Positions 29,730 through 38,928 of a DNA stretch of 64,000 nucleotides are shown in pieces. The stretch is from Bacteroidota bacterium (lineage in GTDB: Bacteria; Bacteroidota; Bacteroidia; Bacteroidales; JACABE01): NCBI GenBank assembly GCA_013377005.1, contig JACABE010000004.1, positions 62,001-126,000 of the forward strand. The letters are read 5' to 3'. The notes beneath the pieces were generated by a model. That model did not search any database, was not told the origin of the DNA, and saw only the letters and a program-made list of their open reading frames with translations. The translations under genes were made by a program, and so were the position numbers. Every line of letters begins with the position of its first letter. Position 1 is the stretch's first letter.

Positions 29730-31073
29730 ATGCAAAAGAAAATACTTCTTCTTGGAAATTCATTCAATTCTAAGAATGCGACAGGGATAACTCTTAGCAA
29801 TTTGTTTAAAGGATTTCCAAAAGACAAGATATTAATAGCTTCAACCTATAAAGATGCAATTATTTCTGTACAGGATGGTTATAAACATATATATTCTATA
29901 GGGAGCAAAGAATTAAAATATTATTTTCCTTTAAATTTTATTAAAAAAAAATATTTTTCAGGTAATATTTTTGAGAAAATCAACAAAATTCCTATACATA
30001 AAATAGAACCTGAAAATAATAATAAAGCAGTCCTTAATTTTAGCATTTCTAATTATCTTAAATTTTTTATCGTAAATTTACTCGAAAACTTCCTACATAT
30101 TATTGGTTATTATCATTTTGCAACTAAAATAAATTTTTCAATCAACCTGCAAAATTGGATTAAAGAAAACAATCCTGATATTATATACACATTATTATCG
30201 ACCCGTTCCTCTATTCTATTGGCAATAGAAATACATAAAAAATTAAATATTCCTATAATCATTCATATTATGGACGATTGGCCTACAACAATTGTTCAGA
30301 AAGGTTTGTTTTCAAAATATTGGAGAAAAAAAATTGATAAAGAGTTTAGAATTCTGTTGTCATTATCATACAAGAGGTTAGCTATCTCAGAATTAATGAG
30401 TATTGAATATAGCCAACGATACTCATGTAGCTGGAATTATTATCACAATCCTGTCGATTGCTCGTTCTGGAATCCCAAAACGAAAATAACACCTGTTAAT
30501 ATTGAAAAATACAGAATTATATATACAGGAAGAATCGGATTAGGAATATCGCAATCTTTGGTTCAAATCGCCAGAGCAGTACAATTTTTAAACACTGAAT
30601 ATAGATTTGATATTGAGTTTGTCATTCAGACCAAAGATATAGAACATAAAATATGTAAAAAGCTAAAAAAGTATTCTTCGTATGTAACATTGCAAAATTA
30701 CACAGAATATAATAATTTGCCTGAATTCCTAAAAAGGAGTCAATTACTAATGTTACCCTATGATTTTAATGGTAGAAATTTTCAATTCATAAGATTATCA
30801 ATGCCTACCAAAGCCTCAGAGTATATTGCAACATTAAGACCTGTTTTGTATTTTGGACCAAAGGAAACAGCTCTTTATTATCATGCAATGAAATATAAAT
30901 GGGGACATGTAGTTGTTGAAAATAATTATAAAACTCTGGCTAAGGAAATTATGTTGACACTAACCAACAAAGATTTAGTTGATAAGTATTTAGATAATGC
31001 TAAAAACACAGCAATGAATCAATTTGATATTAACAAAGTATCTATTGAATTCCAAAATGAAATATTGAATTAA
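29730..31073 (+). CDS. Glycosyltransferase, GT4-like
   Basis: A 447-residue protein with an N-terminal Rossmann start (KKILLLGNSFNSKNATG) and, in the C-terminal domain, YRIIYTGRIGLGISQSL followed by LSMPTKASEYIATLRPVLYFGPKE, the donor-binding region of GT-B enzymes. This fits a GT4-like transferase, though it is divergent. It stands 98 bp after the previous transferase and 11 bp before capE, so it probably belongs to the same transcript. Substrate unknown. Confidence 0.72.
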   Translation: MQKKILLLGNSFNSKNATGITLSNLFKGFPKDKILIASTYKDAIISVQDGYKHIYSIGSKELKYYFPLNFIKKKYFSGNIFEKINKIPIHKIEPENNNKAVLNFSISNYLKFFIVNLLENFLHIIGYYHFATKINFSINLQNWIKENNPDIIYTLLSTRSSILLAIEIHKKLNIPIIIHIMDDWPTTIVQKGLFSKYWRKKIDKEFRILLSLSYKRLAISELMSIEYSQRYSCSWNYYHNPVDCSFWNPKTKITPVNIEKYRIIYTGRIGLGISQSLVQIARAVQFLNTEYRFDIEFVIQTKDIEHKICKKLKKYSSYVTLQNYTEYNNLPEFLKRSQLLMLPYDFNGRNFQFIRLSMPTKASEYIATLRPVLYFGPKETALYYHAMKYKWGHVVVENNYKTLAKEIMLTLTNKDLVDKYLDNAKNTAMNQFDINKVSIEFQNEILN

Positions 31074-31084
31074 TAAATGAAAAA

Positions 31085-32110
31085 ATGAAAAAATTATTGA
31101 TTACAGGAGGCACGGGATCTTTTGGCAATGCTGTTTTGCAACGTTTTCTTTTAACGGATGAATTTAATGAAATCCGTATTTTTTCGCGGGATGAAAAGAA
31201 ACAAGACGATATGCGACATAATCTTCAAAGCCCTAAAGTTAAATTTTACATCGGAGATGTAAGGGATAAGCGGAGTGTGGATGGTGCAATGGATGGTGTC
31301 GATTTTGTTTTTCATGCAGCTGCTTTGAAACAAGTTCCTTCTTGTGAATTCTTTCCGATACAAGCTGTTAACACTAATGTATTAGGCACTGAAAATGTGT
31401 TGGATTCTGCCATAGCCCACGGAGTGAAAAAAGTAGTGGTTTTAAGTACAGATAAAGCTTGCTATCCAATCAATGCGATGGGTATTAGTAAAGCAATGAT
31501 GGAAAAGGTGGCGATTGCAAAAGGACGTGCACTGGGAAATAATGCCACCACAACTATTTGTTGCACCCGCTATGGTAATGTGATGGCATCCAGAGGTTCT
31601 GTTATCCCATTGTTTGTTGATCAACTCAAAGATAGAAAGAATCTTACCGTAACAGATCCAAATATGACCCGTTTTATGATGACACTGGAAGATGCAGTGG
31701 ATTTAGTATTATATGCTTGGGAACGTGGGCAAAACGGAGATCTTTTTGTGCAAAAAGCACCTGCTGCAACACTGGAAACTTTAGCTAAATCACTTATATC
31801 TCTATATAAATCAAACAGTACAATTGGTATTATCGGTACCAGACATGGTGAAAAACTGTATGAAACATTGGTAACCCGTGAAGAAATGGCAAAGAGCGAA
31901 GATATGGGGAAATATTTTCGTATTCCATGCGACTCCAGGGACTTAAATTACGACAAATTCTTTATTGAGGGAGAAGAAGAAATTACCAATATTGAAGACT
32001 ATCATTCACATAATACAATAAGACTGGATGTAGAAGGGATGAAAAAAATGCTACTGAAACTGGATATGATAAGGGAAGATTTAGGTATAAAGCAGAATAC
32101 AATTAAATAA
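31085..32110 (+). CDS. capE: UDP-GlcNAc 4,6-dehydratase, 5-inverting (CapE/FnlA/WbjB)
   Basis: First enzyme of UDP-L-FucNAc synthesis: converts UDP-GlcNAc to a 4-keto-6-deoxy-L-sugar intermediate. NAD-binding motif TGGTGSFGNAVL lies at the N-terminus. The typical SDR tyrosine is replaced by Met132 (in NAMGISK), with Asp123-Lys124 eight residues earlier. As I recall, the same Lys-to-Met spacing (K126, M134) is reported for Staphylococcus CapE, and it separates this family from ordinary SDRs. The motif FHAAALKQVPSCEFFP is also family-typical. capF and capG follow in the locus, supporting the pathway. Confidence 0.92.
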   Translation: MKKLLITGGTGSFGNAVLQRFLLTDEFNEIRIFSRDEKKQDDMRHNLQSPKVKFYIGDVRDKRSVDGAMDGVDFVFHAAALKQVPSCEFFPIQAVNTNVLGTENVLDSAIAHGVKKVVVLSTDKACYPINAMGISKAMMEKVAIAKGRALGNNATTTICCTRYGNVMASRGSVIPLFVDQLKDRKNLTVTDPNMTRFMMTLEDAVDLVLYAWERGQNGDLFVQKAPAATLETLAKSLISLYKSNSTIGIIGTRHGEKLYETLVTREEMAKSEDMGKYFRIPCDSRDLNYDKFFIEGEEEITNIEDYHSHNTIRLDVEGMKKMLLKLDMIREDLGIKQNTIK

Positions 32111-32201
32111 GATGTAGCACCAAAATAAAGAAAACATTGATTAATCTTATAATCTATTGCAAAAAAATACATATTATGTTACCAATGTCCAAAATTATTT
32201 T

Positions 32202-32615
32202 ATGAATATCAAAGGCAACACTTTTACTGATTCACGTGGCACTATAAACTTTGTCAATGACTTTCACTTTGAAAATATTAAAAGATTTTATACTATAACT
32301 CATCCAGATACAAACATTGTAAGGGCATGGCAAGGACATAAAATTGAAACCAAGCATTTCTTTGTCAGCAAAGGAAATTTTTTAATCTGCTGGATTGAAA
32401 TTGACAATTGGGAAAATCCTTCAAAAGAATTAATTATCAATAAACAAATATTGAGCGTTGAAACCCCTCAAATATTGATAGTTCCACCAGGAACAGCCAA
32501 TGGATTTAAAGCACTGGAAACTAATTCTACACTAGTGATATTTTCAGATTTAACACTGGAAGCATCATCGGAAGATATATATCGTTTTGAAAGTAATTAT
32601 TGGGATTTAGAATAA
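32202..32615 (+). CDS. Cupin-fold sugar epimerase-like protein (RmlC/WxcM-like)
   Basis: A 137-residue single-domain cupin. It begins MNIKGNTFTDSRGTINFVND, then has RAWQGHKIETKHFFVSKG and LIVPPGTANGFKALE, which align in pattern with RmlC-type 3,5-epimerases and WxcM-like sugar isomerases. I use the ATG at 32202; the longer frame begins with TTG. The gene lies between capE and capF, suggesting action on the keto-sugar intermediate or a side branch. Staphylococcal capE-capF-capG needs no extra epimerase, so this enzyme may tune stereochemistry or make another sugar. Confidence 0.72.
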   Translation: MNIKGNTFTDSRGTINFVNDFHFENIKRFYTITHPDTNIVRAWQGHKIETKHFFVSKGNFLICWIEIDNWENPSKELIINKQILSVETPQILIVPPGTANGFKALETNSTLVIFSDLTLEASSEDIYRFESNYWDLE

Positions 32616-32631
32616 AATCAGAACTTGAGTG

Positions 32632-32685
32632 ACACAGATTAAAAAGATAACGCACCAGTAAAAAAATATTCAGTAACATCTGTGT
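32632..32685. repeat. Degenerate inverted-repeat unit between cupin gene and capF
   Basis: ACACAGAT at 32632-32639 and ATCTGTGT at 32678-32685 are perfect inverted repeats. The flanks (GAACTTGAGTGACACAGATT..) recall the ends of the tandem units at 20210-20850, so this may be a decayed relative. It fills most of the 85-bp gap. Confidence 0.4.
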
Positions 32686-32700
32686 AAAAATAAAAAAATT

Positions 32701-33819
32701 ATGCTAAAGATTGGAATAACAGGGCAAACTGGTTTTGTGGGAACACATTTGTTTAACACTTTGGGTTTATACCCAGAAAGATTTATAAGAATTTCTTTTG
32801 AAGATCAATACTTTCAGAATGGAACAACTTTACAAGAATTTGTTCAACAATGTGATGTAATTATACATTTAGCTGCCATGAACCGGCATAATGATCCGGA
32901 AGTAATTTATCAAACCAATACAGGGCTTGTTAAACAACTGATTGAAGCCTGTGAAACGACCCACTCTACTCCACATATACTATTTTCTTCGTCCACTCAG
33001 GAAGAACGTGATAATTTATACGGTAAGTCGAAAAAAGAAGGACGACTGTTATTGGAACAGTGGGCCGCAAGGAATCATGCAAAATTTACAGGTCTTGTAA
33101 TACCCAATGTGTTCGGCTCATTCGGGAATCCTTATTACAATTCAGTAATTGCAACATTTTGCCACCAGCTAACCCATAACGAAACACCCAAAATAGAAAT
33201 TGACGGCGAAATAAAACTTATTTATGTCGGCGAACTGGTTAGTGAAATCATCCATCTTATCAGTGTTGAGCAGCCACCGATCACAATTTTTATACCCCAC
33301 ACCTCAACCATCAAAGTTTCTGAATTACTCCAGAAACTCTCTGATATCAAAACAAATTATTTTGAAAAAGGTGAAATTCCTTCATTACAGGATAATTTCG
33401 ACAGGAATTTATTTATTACTTTCCTTTGTTATATTGACCACAGTAACTTTTTCCCTTTTCTTTTGAAAAAAAATACCGACAACCGCGGATCTTTTGTAGA
33501 AACTATAAAACTAAACAGCGGAGGCCAAATCTCTTTTTCTACCACCGCAGCTGACATTACCCGTGGAAATCATTTTCATATCCGCAAGGCAGAACGTTTT
33601 GCCGTAATCAAAGGTAAAGCACTGATTGAATTAAGAAGAATAGGAACAGATGAAGTATTGTCTTTTGAGCTTGATGGTGAAAACCCATCATTTGTGGACA
33701 TGCCTATATGGTTTACCCACAATATAAAAAATATTGGGGATGAAGAAGTCTATACTATTTTCTGGATTAACGAACATTTTGATACCCATGATCCTGATAC
33801 TTATTTCGAAAAAGTATAG
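32701..33819 (+). CDS. capF: Bifunctional UDP-L-FucNAc pathway reductase/epimerase (CapF/WbjC/FnlB)
   Basis: Second enzyme of UDP-L-FucNAc synthesis. It has an N-terminal SDR-like reductase domain (residues 1-~240; GITGQTGFVGTHLF, IHLAAMNRHNDP, YGKSKKEG). The C-terminal cupin domain (about 255-372) contains DNRGSFVE, RGNHFHIRKAERF and MPIWFTHNI, with histidines suited to metal binding. This two-domain layout is diagnostic for CapF. In Staphylococcus the cupin epimerises C3 and the SDR reduces C4. Next in the pathway is capG, but here it is displaced to 38929 by a large T9SS gene. Confidence 0.93.
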   Translation: MLKIGITGQTGFVGTHLFNTLGLYPERFIRISFEDQYFQNGTTLQEFVQQCDVIIHLAAMNRHNDPEVIYQTNTGLVKQLIEACETTHSTPHILFSSSTQEERDNLYGKSKKEGRLLLEQWAARNHAKFTGLVIPNVFGSFGNPYYNSVIATFCHQLTHNETPKIEIDGEIKLIYVGELVSEIIHLISVEQPPITIFIPHTSTIKVSELLQKLSDIKTNYFEKGEIPSLQDNFDRNLFITFLCYIDHSNFFPFLLKKNTDNRGSFVETIKLNSGGQISFSTTAADITRGNHFHIRKAERFAVIKGKALIELRRIGTDEVLSFELDGENPSFVDMPIWFTHNIKNIGDEEVYTIFWINEHFDTHDPDTYFEKV

Positions 33820-34002
33820 CATTCTTTTTACATACTGCCATTATACATGCAAGCTTTTGAATCAAATAAAATAACCATATCAAGATAATATAGGATGAAC
33901 AATTTATCACCAATATTGTTAATGTTCGTCTATCAAAAGCAATGTCTTAGGTTATTTTTTGTGGATTTTCCTAAAACAAATTATTTTAACAAATTATAAC
34001 AA

Positions 34003-34030
34003 TTTGTTCATAAACAGAATATTACTTTTA
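34003..34030 (+). promoter_or_regulatory. Candidate promoter for the inserted 1553-aa T9SS gene
   Basis: TTTG at 34003-34006 lies 16 bp before TACTTTTA at 34023-34030, close to the -33/-7 pattern but with a short spacer and a mismatch at the last -7 base. The -33 box lies in the right arm of a hairpin (AACAAATT 33988-33995, AATTTGTT 34001-34008). It would let the T9SS gene be transcribed separately from capF. Confidence 0.35.
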
Positions 34031-34092
34031 CCATCTTTTAATTTAACACAAATAGAATATACTCAAAATCGTCTTTACATTAAACCCATTCT

Positions 34093-37000
34093 ATGAAAAA
34101 GTTTACTTTTTTCTTTTTGTTCACTTTGTATTTTGTATTTAGTTTTGCGCAGATTGTAAAAATAAACCCTCATTATCTGAGTCTGCAAGCAGGGACTTCC
34201 TATAAATTAAGTTTATACTCCAATCAATCTTTAAATCAGATAAAATGGACTTCAAATAATCCATTGGTTACAGTAACAAAATCGGGTATTGTAACAGCTC
34301 TACTTGATACTTTAGGTAACCCCGCAAGAGCTCAGATTATTGCCAGAGACACTATTACCAATGTAAAAGACACTTGTTTTGTTACTATTGTAAGCTGGGT
34401 AGCAAATGTTTCCAGATTGTATATCACAGACACTTTGCCATACCATGTTAGAATTTTAGGAAAAAAAAATGACTCCATCGTTTTCTTAAAAAACTACACA
34501 GATTTGTACATAGGAACTGATATTGATGATTCTTATTACATAACTTCTTTTGACAAAAGTATAACAGATAGTTATCCAAGATTTTTTTCAACACCTTTTG
34601 GCTACTTTATCAGGTATGATAAAAAAATTCTGAAATCAACAAATTTGAAAACATGGAGTTTAGTTTTTGAAACCAAGTCTTTAGAGACTTGTCACTCTAT
34701 TGATACTTATTTTGATAGTATATCAAATACAGGTTATGTTTTTGCCAGTGATTACACTCCTTCTACTGATTCTGATTCAATCAGACATTGTGTTTATAGG
34801 GGGAGATATTATCCTAACAATACCAGTGTTTGGGATACTATTTTCAGTTTCTATTGCAAAAATGATTTTATGGCTAACAAAGAAACATGGCCTTATGTAC
34901 GACATATACATGTTGTTTTTATGGATCCGAAAACAGGTAGTTTATGGCTTAGTACCGGAGATGAAGACAATCAATCCAGTATATATTATTCTGATAACTT
35001 TGGAGATACTTTCCATTTATTGGGAGTTGGTTCACAAGACTGGAGGTCTTTATCTTTCTTTTTTACAGATAAAAATATTTACTGGAGCATGGATTCACAG
35101 CAAAAACAGCATATCTGGCAATTACCAAGATCTGTTTTTACTTTAAATAATAATAGCTGGCCTACAATAACACCTACTTTAAAAAGTGGGAAACAAACAA
35201 AAATCGGAATCAAATATTATGTATTAAAACAAAGAAACAATGCTTTTTTCCCTGTTCCATCTGGAAATTTCTATACAGAAAATACTATAAGAAATTTAAA
35301 CGATTCAAATTATGTGATAGAATGCAATAATCCAGACAATGATTATCGGAGAAATGCAGTTTCACTCATTAATAGTGCTTTATGGAGTCATGCAAAAATA
35401 AAGTCTCAATCGGGTAGGGAGTTATTTTTAATGACTTCTAATTCCGAAGGTCAGTTCAGAGATATGAATAATAGACTATTTGGTTTTTATGAAAAAAATG
35501 ACAGTGTGCTGAATATTCAGGAAATAATAACTCAGGTTTCAGATAATCCTTATACACAACTATATCCTATTTGTCAGGATAAAAACAAAGGGATTTATTT
35601 GTATCAATTATGCCAAGGCAGTGGATGGCCAATAAATGTTTATAAAGCCAGTATTCACTGGAACGATAGTATTACTCAGAATGGAGAAATTATTATTCTG
35701 GACTCTTTAATAACAGCTAATAACAAATCTTATCTGTTAAAATTAACAGACCATGGGAATAAGATTGTAAGATGGGAATACAAAAATTGTTCCTCTCAAA
35801 CCTGGATTCCTATAAATGATACAGCTGAAACTATTTATTCAATAGCAATGAATAACCAGATTTATCAATACAGAGTTGTAATGACAGATGCTTTGGGAAA
35901 CAGTTTATATTCATCAACGATACTGCTTCCTACTGATAACAATATAGTTACCCCTTCTGATCCCGGTCCGATAAATGGGATAACAGTTGTTTGTCAGGGA
36001 CAGAATAATGTAGTATATTCAGTTCCAACAATAAATAATGCAACATCCTATCAATGGAATTTACCTACAGGAACTCATGGCTATTCCAACACAAATACAA
36101 TTGCTGTTTCATTTGATTCAAGTGCTGTTTCAGGAATTATATCGGTAAAGGGTTTAAATGCGTGCTTAACCGGAAATTCTTCTGAAAAAATTATATCTGT
36201 AAAAAAACTACCCAAACAACCATCTTCAATCGAAAACATTCAACCAATATGTGCAGGTCAGGTGGTTAGTTTTTCAACACCTCCTATGTACAATTCTACT
36301 GGCTTTCAATGGTATCTGAATAATGTTGCGACATCTAATCATACTACAACGGTTAATTTTAATTTGAGTTCTATTATAGGTGATACTTTCTATATAAAAG
36401 TACAAAATTTAAATACATGCGGATCAAGTTCAACTACTCAAAAGAAATATATTATTACACATTTACCCATTACACCTAATTTTTCAAATAATTCGATTTC
36501 AATCTGCGAAGGAAATAAATATAAGATGCCTTTACCAAATTTAAATATTATTGATTCTTTGGTTTGGAATTTACCACAACATATCAATGAAAGCACTTCG
36601 AATGATTCAGTACTTTTTGGAATGGATTCTATGTTTACTAATGGCATTGTGACTGTAAAAAATATTAATCAATGTGGACTATCTAATTCCTTTAATATCA
36701 CGGTAAATAAATTATACATTCCAAACTCAGCAGGTGTCATTACGGGCTTTGATACAGTATGTGCAGGGCAAAATTCTGTCGTTTATTCTACGCCTGTAAT
36801 ACCCAATGCAACGGCATATAATTGGTCTTTTCCTCAGGGTGTTAATGCAAATATAACTCTAAACACAGCAATTGCAAATTATACCACTAATAGCTCTTCT
36901 GGAAATATTGTGATATCAGGTCAAAATATTTGTGGAAATGGACAATCTTCAACAAAAGTTGTTTTCGTAAATCATAAACCCACATTTACCAATACATCAA

Positions 37001-38754
37001 TCCCTCCTTTAACTCTTTGTTCAAATCAAAGCAATATTCCTGTAATGATTCCACAAGCAAACAATGCTACTTCTTATTTATGGAATCTTTCTCACGGGTT
37101 ACAGGGTTCAACTGTTGCAAATACAATTTACTTAAATGTTAATGATAGCATTACTTCAGGAATCATTAAAGTAAAGTCACAAAATAATTGTGGAATAGGC
37201 GATTCTTTGTCAGTCAATTTACTAATTAATAAACCGCCATTACAACCTGATACAATTTATGGACCTCAGCAGGTTTGTAGAGGAGAGAACAATTTATCTT
37301 ATTTCGTTCCTTTAGCTAATAATGCAACATCTTATCTCTGGAAAATACCAGCTACATACTCAGGAAACACTACTTCTAACAACATACATATAAATATTTC
37401 CCAAAATGCAATTAGTGATACAATAAAGGTAAAAAGTGTGAATTCCTGTGGTGAAAGCCCATTAACCAATTTGACTATTGCCGTTAAATCAACACCTTTA
37501 ACTCCATTACAACTGAACGCACCGGATACTATTTGTGCAAATGAAAATTTTGTACTTTCTGTCCCTTTTGATTCCATGGCTTCAGAATATAAATGGAACT
37601 TACCTAACGGAATTTATTCCAGTTTTCAGAATTATTTGAGTTCATCTATTGCTGGAAATACTTCCAACTACACCATCAGTGTAAAACTTTCAAATTACTG
37701 TGGAGAGAGCCCTGAAATAACAAAAAATATCTATGTAAGAAACTTGCCTCAGCTAATTCCCCCCATCATCGGACAAATTTCAATTTGTCCTTGGGAACAG
37801 AATTTAAGTTACTCCATATCAGGTGATAGTAATGCCTTTGAATATCAGTGGATTTTACCCAATGGTCTTTACGGAAACAGTAACGATACCATGATATTGA
37901 TACAAAATGACAGTAATATTTTTAACTCAGGTGTTATTACTGTAAGTGCTGCTAACCAGTGTGGGAGTAGTAATCATATTTCTCTTTATATTGCTGCTAA
38001 TCCCTTGCCTCAGATGACTGGAAGTATATCCGGACCTTCAGTTGCTTGCCAGAACGATCAGAATATTTCATACTTTATACCACCTATTCTAAATGCATCA
38101 CTTTATCATTGGCTAGCACCTAATGGTATCACAATTGCTTCTGTTCAAAATAATACTATTTATTTAAATGCAAACAACGCTTCTTCGTCAGGATTTTTAA
38201 CAGTAACTGGAGAAAACAACTGTGGTATCAGTACTACAGACTCTTTATATATTCAGGTATTTTCTATTCCTCTAACTCCTATCATTTCACAAAGCGGAAA
38301 TCATTTGTTGTCAAATGCTCAAGATGGAAACCAATGGTATGAAACGAATAGTGGACTTATAACTGATGCTACTGATACCGTATTTTATCCCTCTCAAAAC
38401 GGGAATTATTTTGTAACGGTTTATCAAAACGGTTGTTTGTCAAATTCTTCAGATACAATCTACTATGATTTTGTTAAAAATGATGAAATCTTTAAAGACA
38501 ATACCAAAGCAGAAATCTTTCCAAATCCTGTTACAAATACAGGTCATTTACAGTTTTTCTTAACTATGACCCAATCCATCAGTTATCAAATATTTGACGT
38601 ATTAGGGAATCTTGTTTTCAACTCAACTGAGGTGCAAAAAAGCAAAGGTAACAACATTGAAAATTTTGATGTTGGTCATTTTGGCAAAGGGATTTATTTT
38701 CTCAATCTGAAAATTGGTAAAGATCATACTATTCTGAAATTTGCAGTTCAATAG
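34093..38754 (+). CDS. T9SS-exported protein with BIG2-like and PKD/Ig-like repeats (1553 aa)
   Basis: Large surface or secreted protein inserted in the UDP-FucNAc gene set. It has a signal peptide (MKKFTFFFLFTLYFVFSFAQ), a BIG2-like domain (about 25-115; IKWTSNNPLVTV), a unique region to about 630 with BNR-like turns, then nine repeats of about 85-90 residues. Each repeat follows the pattern C-x-GQN..YS.P..NAT.Y.W..P.G, resembling PKD-like/Ig-like modules. The last ~75 residues are a T9SS type-A sorting domain (AEIFPNPVTNTGH..GIYFLNLKIGK). An N-terminal hydrophobic signal and a good ATG support the start. It may be a glycan-associated adhesin; A-type sorting domains are often exchanged for anionic LPS anchors. 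Confidence 0.88.
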   Translation: MKKFTFFFLFTLYFVFSFAQIVKINPHYLSLQAGTSYKLSLYSNQSLNQIKWTSNNPLVTVTKSGIVTALLDTLGNPARAQIIARDTITNVKDTCFVTIVSWVANVSRLYITDTLPYHVRILGKKNDSIVFLKNYTDLYIGTDIDDSYYITSFDKSITDSYPRFFSTPFGYFIRYDKKILKSTNLKTWSLVFETKSLETCHSIDTYFDSISNTGYVFASDYTPSTDSDSIRHCVYRGRYYPNNTSVWDTIFSFYCKNDFMANKETWPYVRHIHVVFMDPKTGSLWLSTGDEDNQSSIYYSDNFGDTFHLLGVGSQDWRSLSFFFTDKNIYWSMDSQQKQHIWQLPRSVFTLNNNSWPTITPTLKSGKQTKIGIKYYVLKQRNNAFFPVPSGNFYTENTIRNLNDSNYVIECNNPDNDYRRNAVSLINSALWSHAKIKSQSGRELFLMTSNSEGQFRDMNNRLFGFYEKNDSVLNIQEIITQVSDNPYTQLYPICQDKNKGIYLYQLCQGSGWPINVYKASIHWNDSITQNGEIIILDSLITANNKSYLLKLTDHGNKIVRWEYKNCSSQTWIPINDTAETIYSIAMNNQIYQYRVVMTDALGNSLYSSTILLPTDNNIVTPSDPGPINGITVVCQGQNNVVYSVPTINNATSYQWNLPTGTHGYSNTNTIAVSFDSSAVSGIISVKGLNACLTGNSSEKIISVKKLPKQPSSIENIQPICAGQVVSFSTPPMYNSTGFQWYLNNVATSNHTTTVNFNLSSIIGDTFYIKVQNLNTCGSSSTTQKKYIITHLPITPNFSNNSISICEGNKYKMPLPNLNIIDSLVWNLPQHINESTSNDSVLFGMDSMFTNGIVTVKNINQCGLSNSFNITVNKLYIPNSAGVITGFDTVCAGQNSVVYSTPVIPNATAYNWSFPQGVNANITLNTAIANYTTNSSSGNIVISGQNICGNGQSSTKVVFVNHKPTFTNTSIPPLTLCSNQSNIPVMIPQANNATSYLWNLSHGLQGSTVANTIYLNVNDSITSGIIKVKSQNNCGIGDSLSVNLLINKPPLQPDTIYGPQQVCRGENNLSYFVPLANNATSYLWKIPATYSGNTTSNNIHINISQNAISDTIKVKSVNSCGESPLTNLTIAVKSTPLTPLQLNAPDTICANENFVLSVPFDSMASEYKWNLPNGIYSSFQNYLSSSIAGNTSNYTISVKLSNYCGESPEITKNIYVRNLPQLIPPIIGQISICPWEQNLSYSISGDSNAFEYQWILPNGLYGNSNDTMILIQNDSNIFNSGVITVSAANQCGSSNHISLYIAANPLPQMTGSISGPSVACQNDQNISYFIPPILNASLYHWLAPNGITIASVQNNTIYLNANNASSSGFLTVTGENNCGISTTDSLYIQVFSIPLTPIISQSGNHLLSNAQDGNQWYETNSGLITDATDTVFYPSQNGNYFVTVYQNGCLSNSSDTIYYDFVKNDEIFKDNTKAEIFPNPVTNTGHLQFFLTMTQSISYQIFDVLGNLVFNSTEVQKSKGNNIENFDVGHFGKGIYFLNLKIGKDHTILKFAVQ

Positions 38755-38928
38755 TTAATAAATATTAATTCTCATTTGCAACATAAGTTTTAAAAATCCT
38801 AACAGAAACAGATTGGACTTTAATCTTCAGATATTATAATCTCACAGATAGAAGAGGGAAAACTATAGATTATTTTATCAAAAATCAGGTTTAAACCAAC
38901 CATCACATCTGCGTTCAAAAATACACCT

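Noticed and set aside
33894-33930. Imperfect inverted repeat after capF as a terminator
   Set aside because: GATGAACAAT/AATGTTCGTC pairing is imperfect and no T-run follows; too weak to call.
34700-35146. 148-codon plus-strand frame inside the T9SS gene
   Set aside because: Out of frame with an intact 1553-aa reading frame that has signal peptide and sorting domain.
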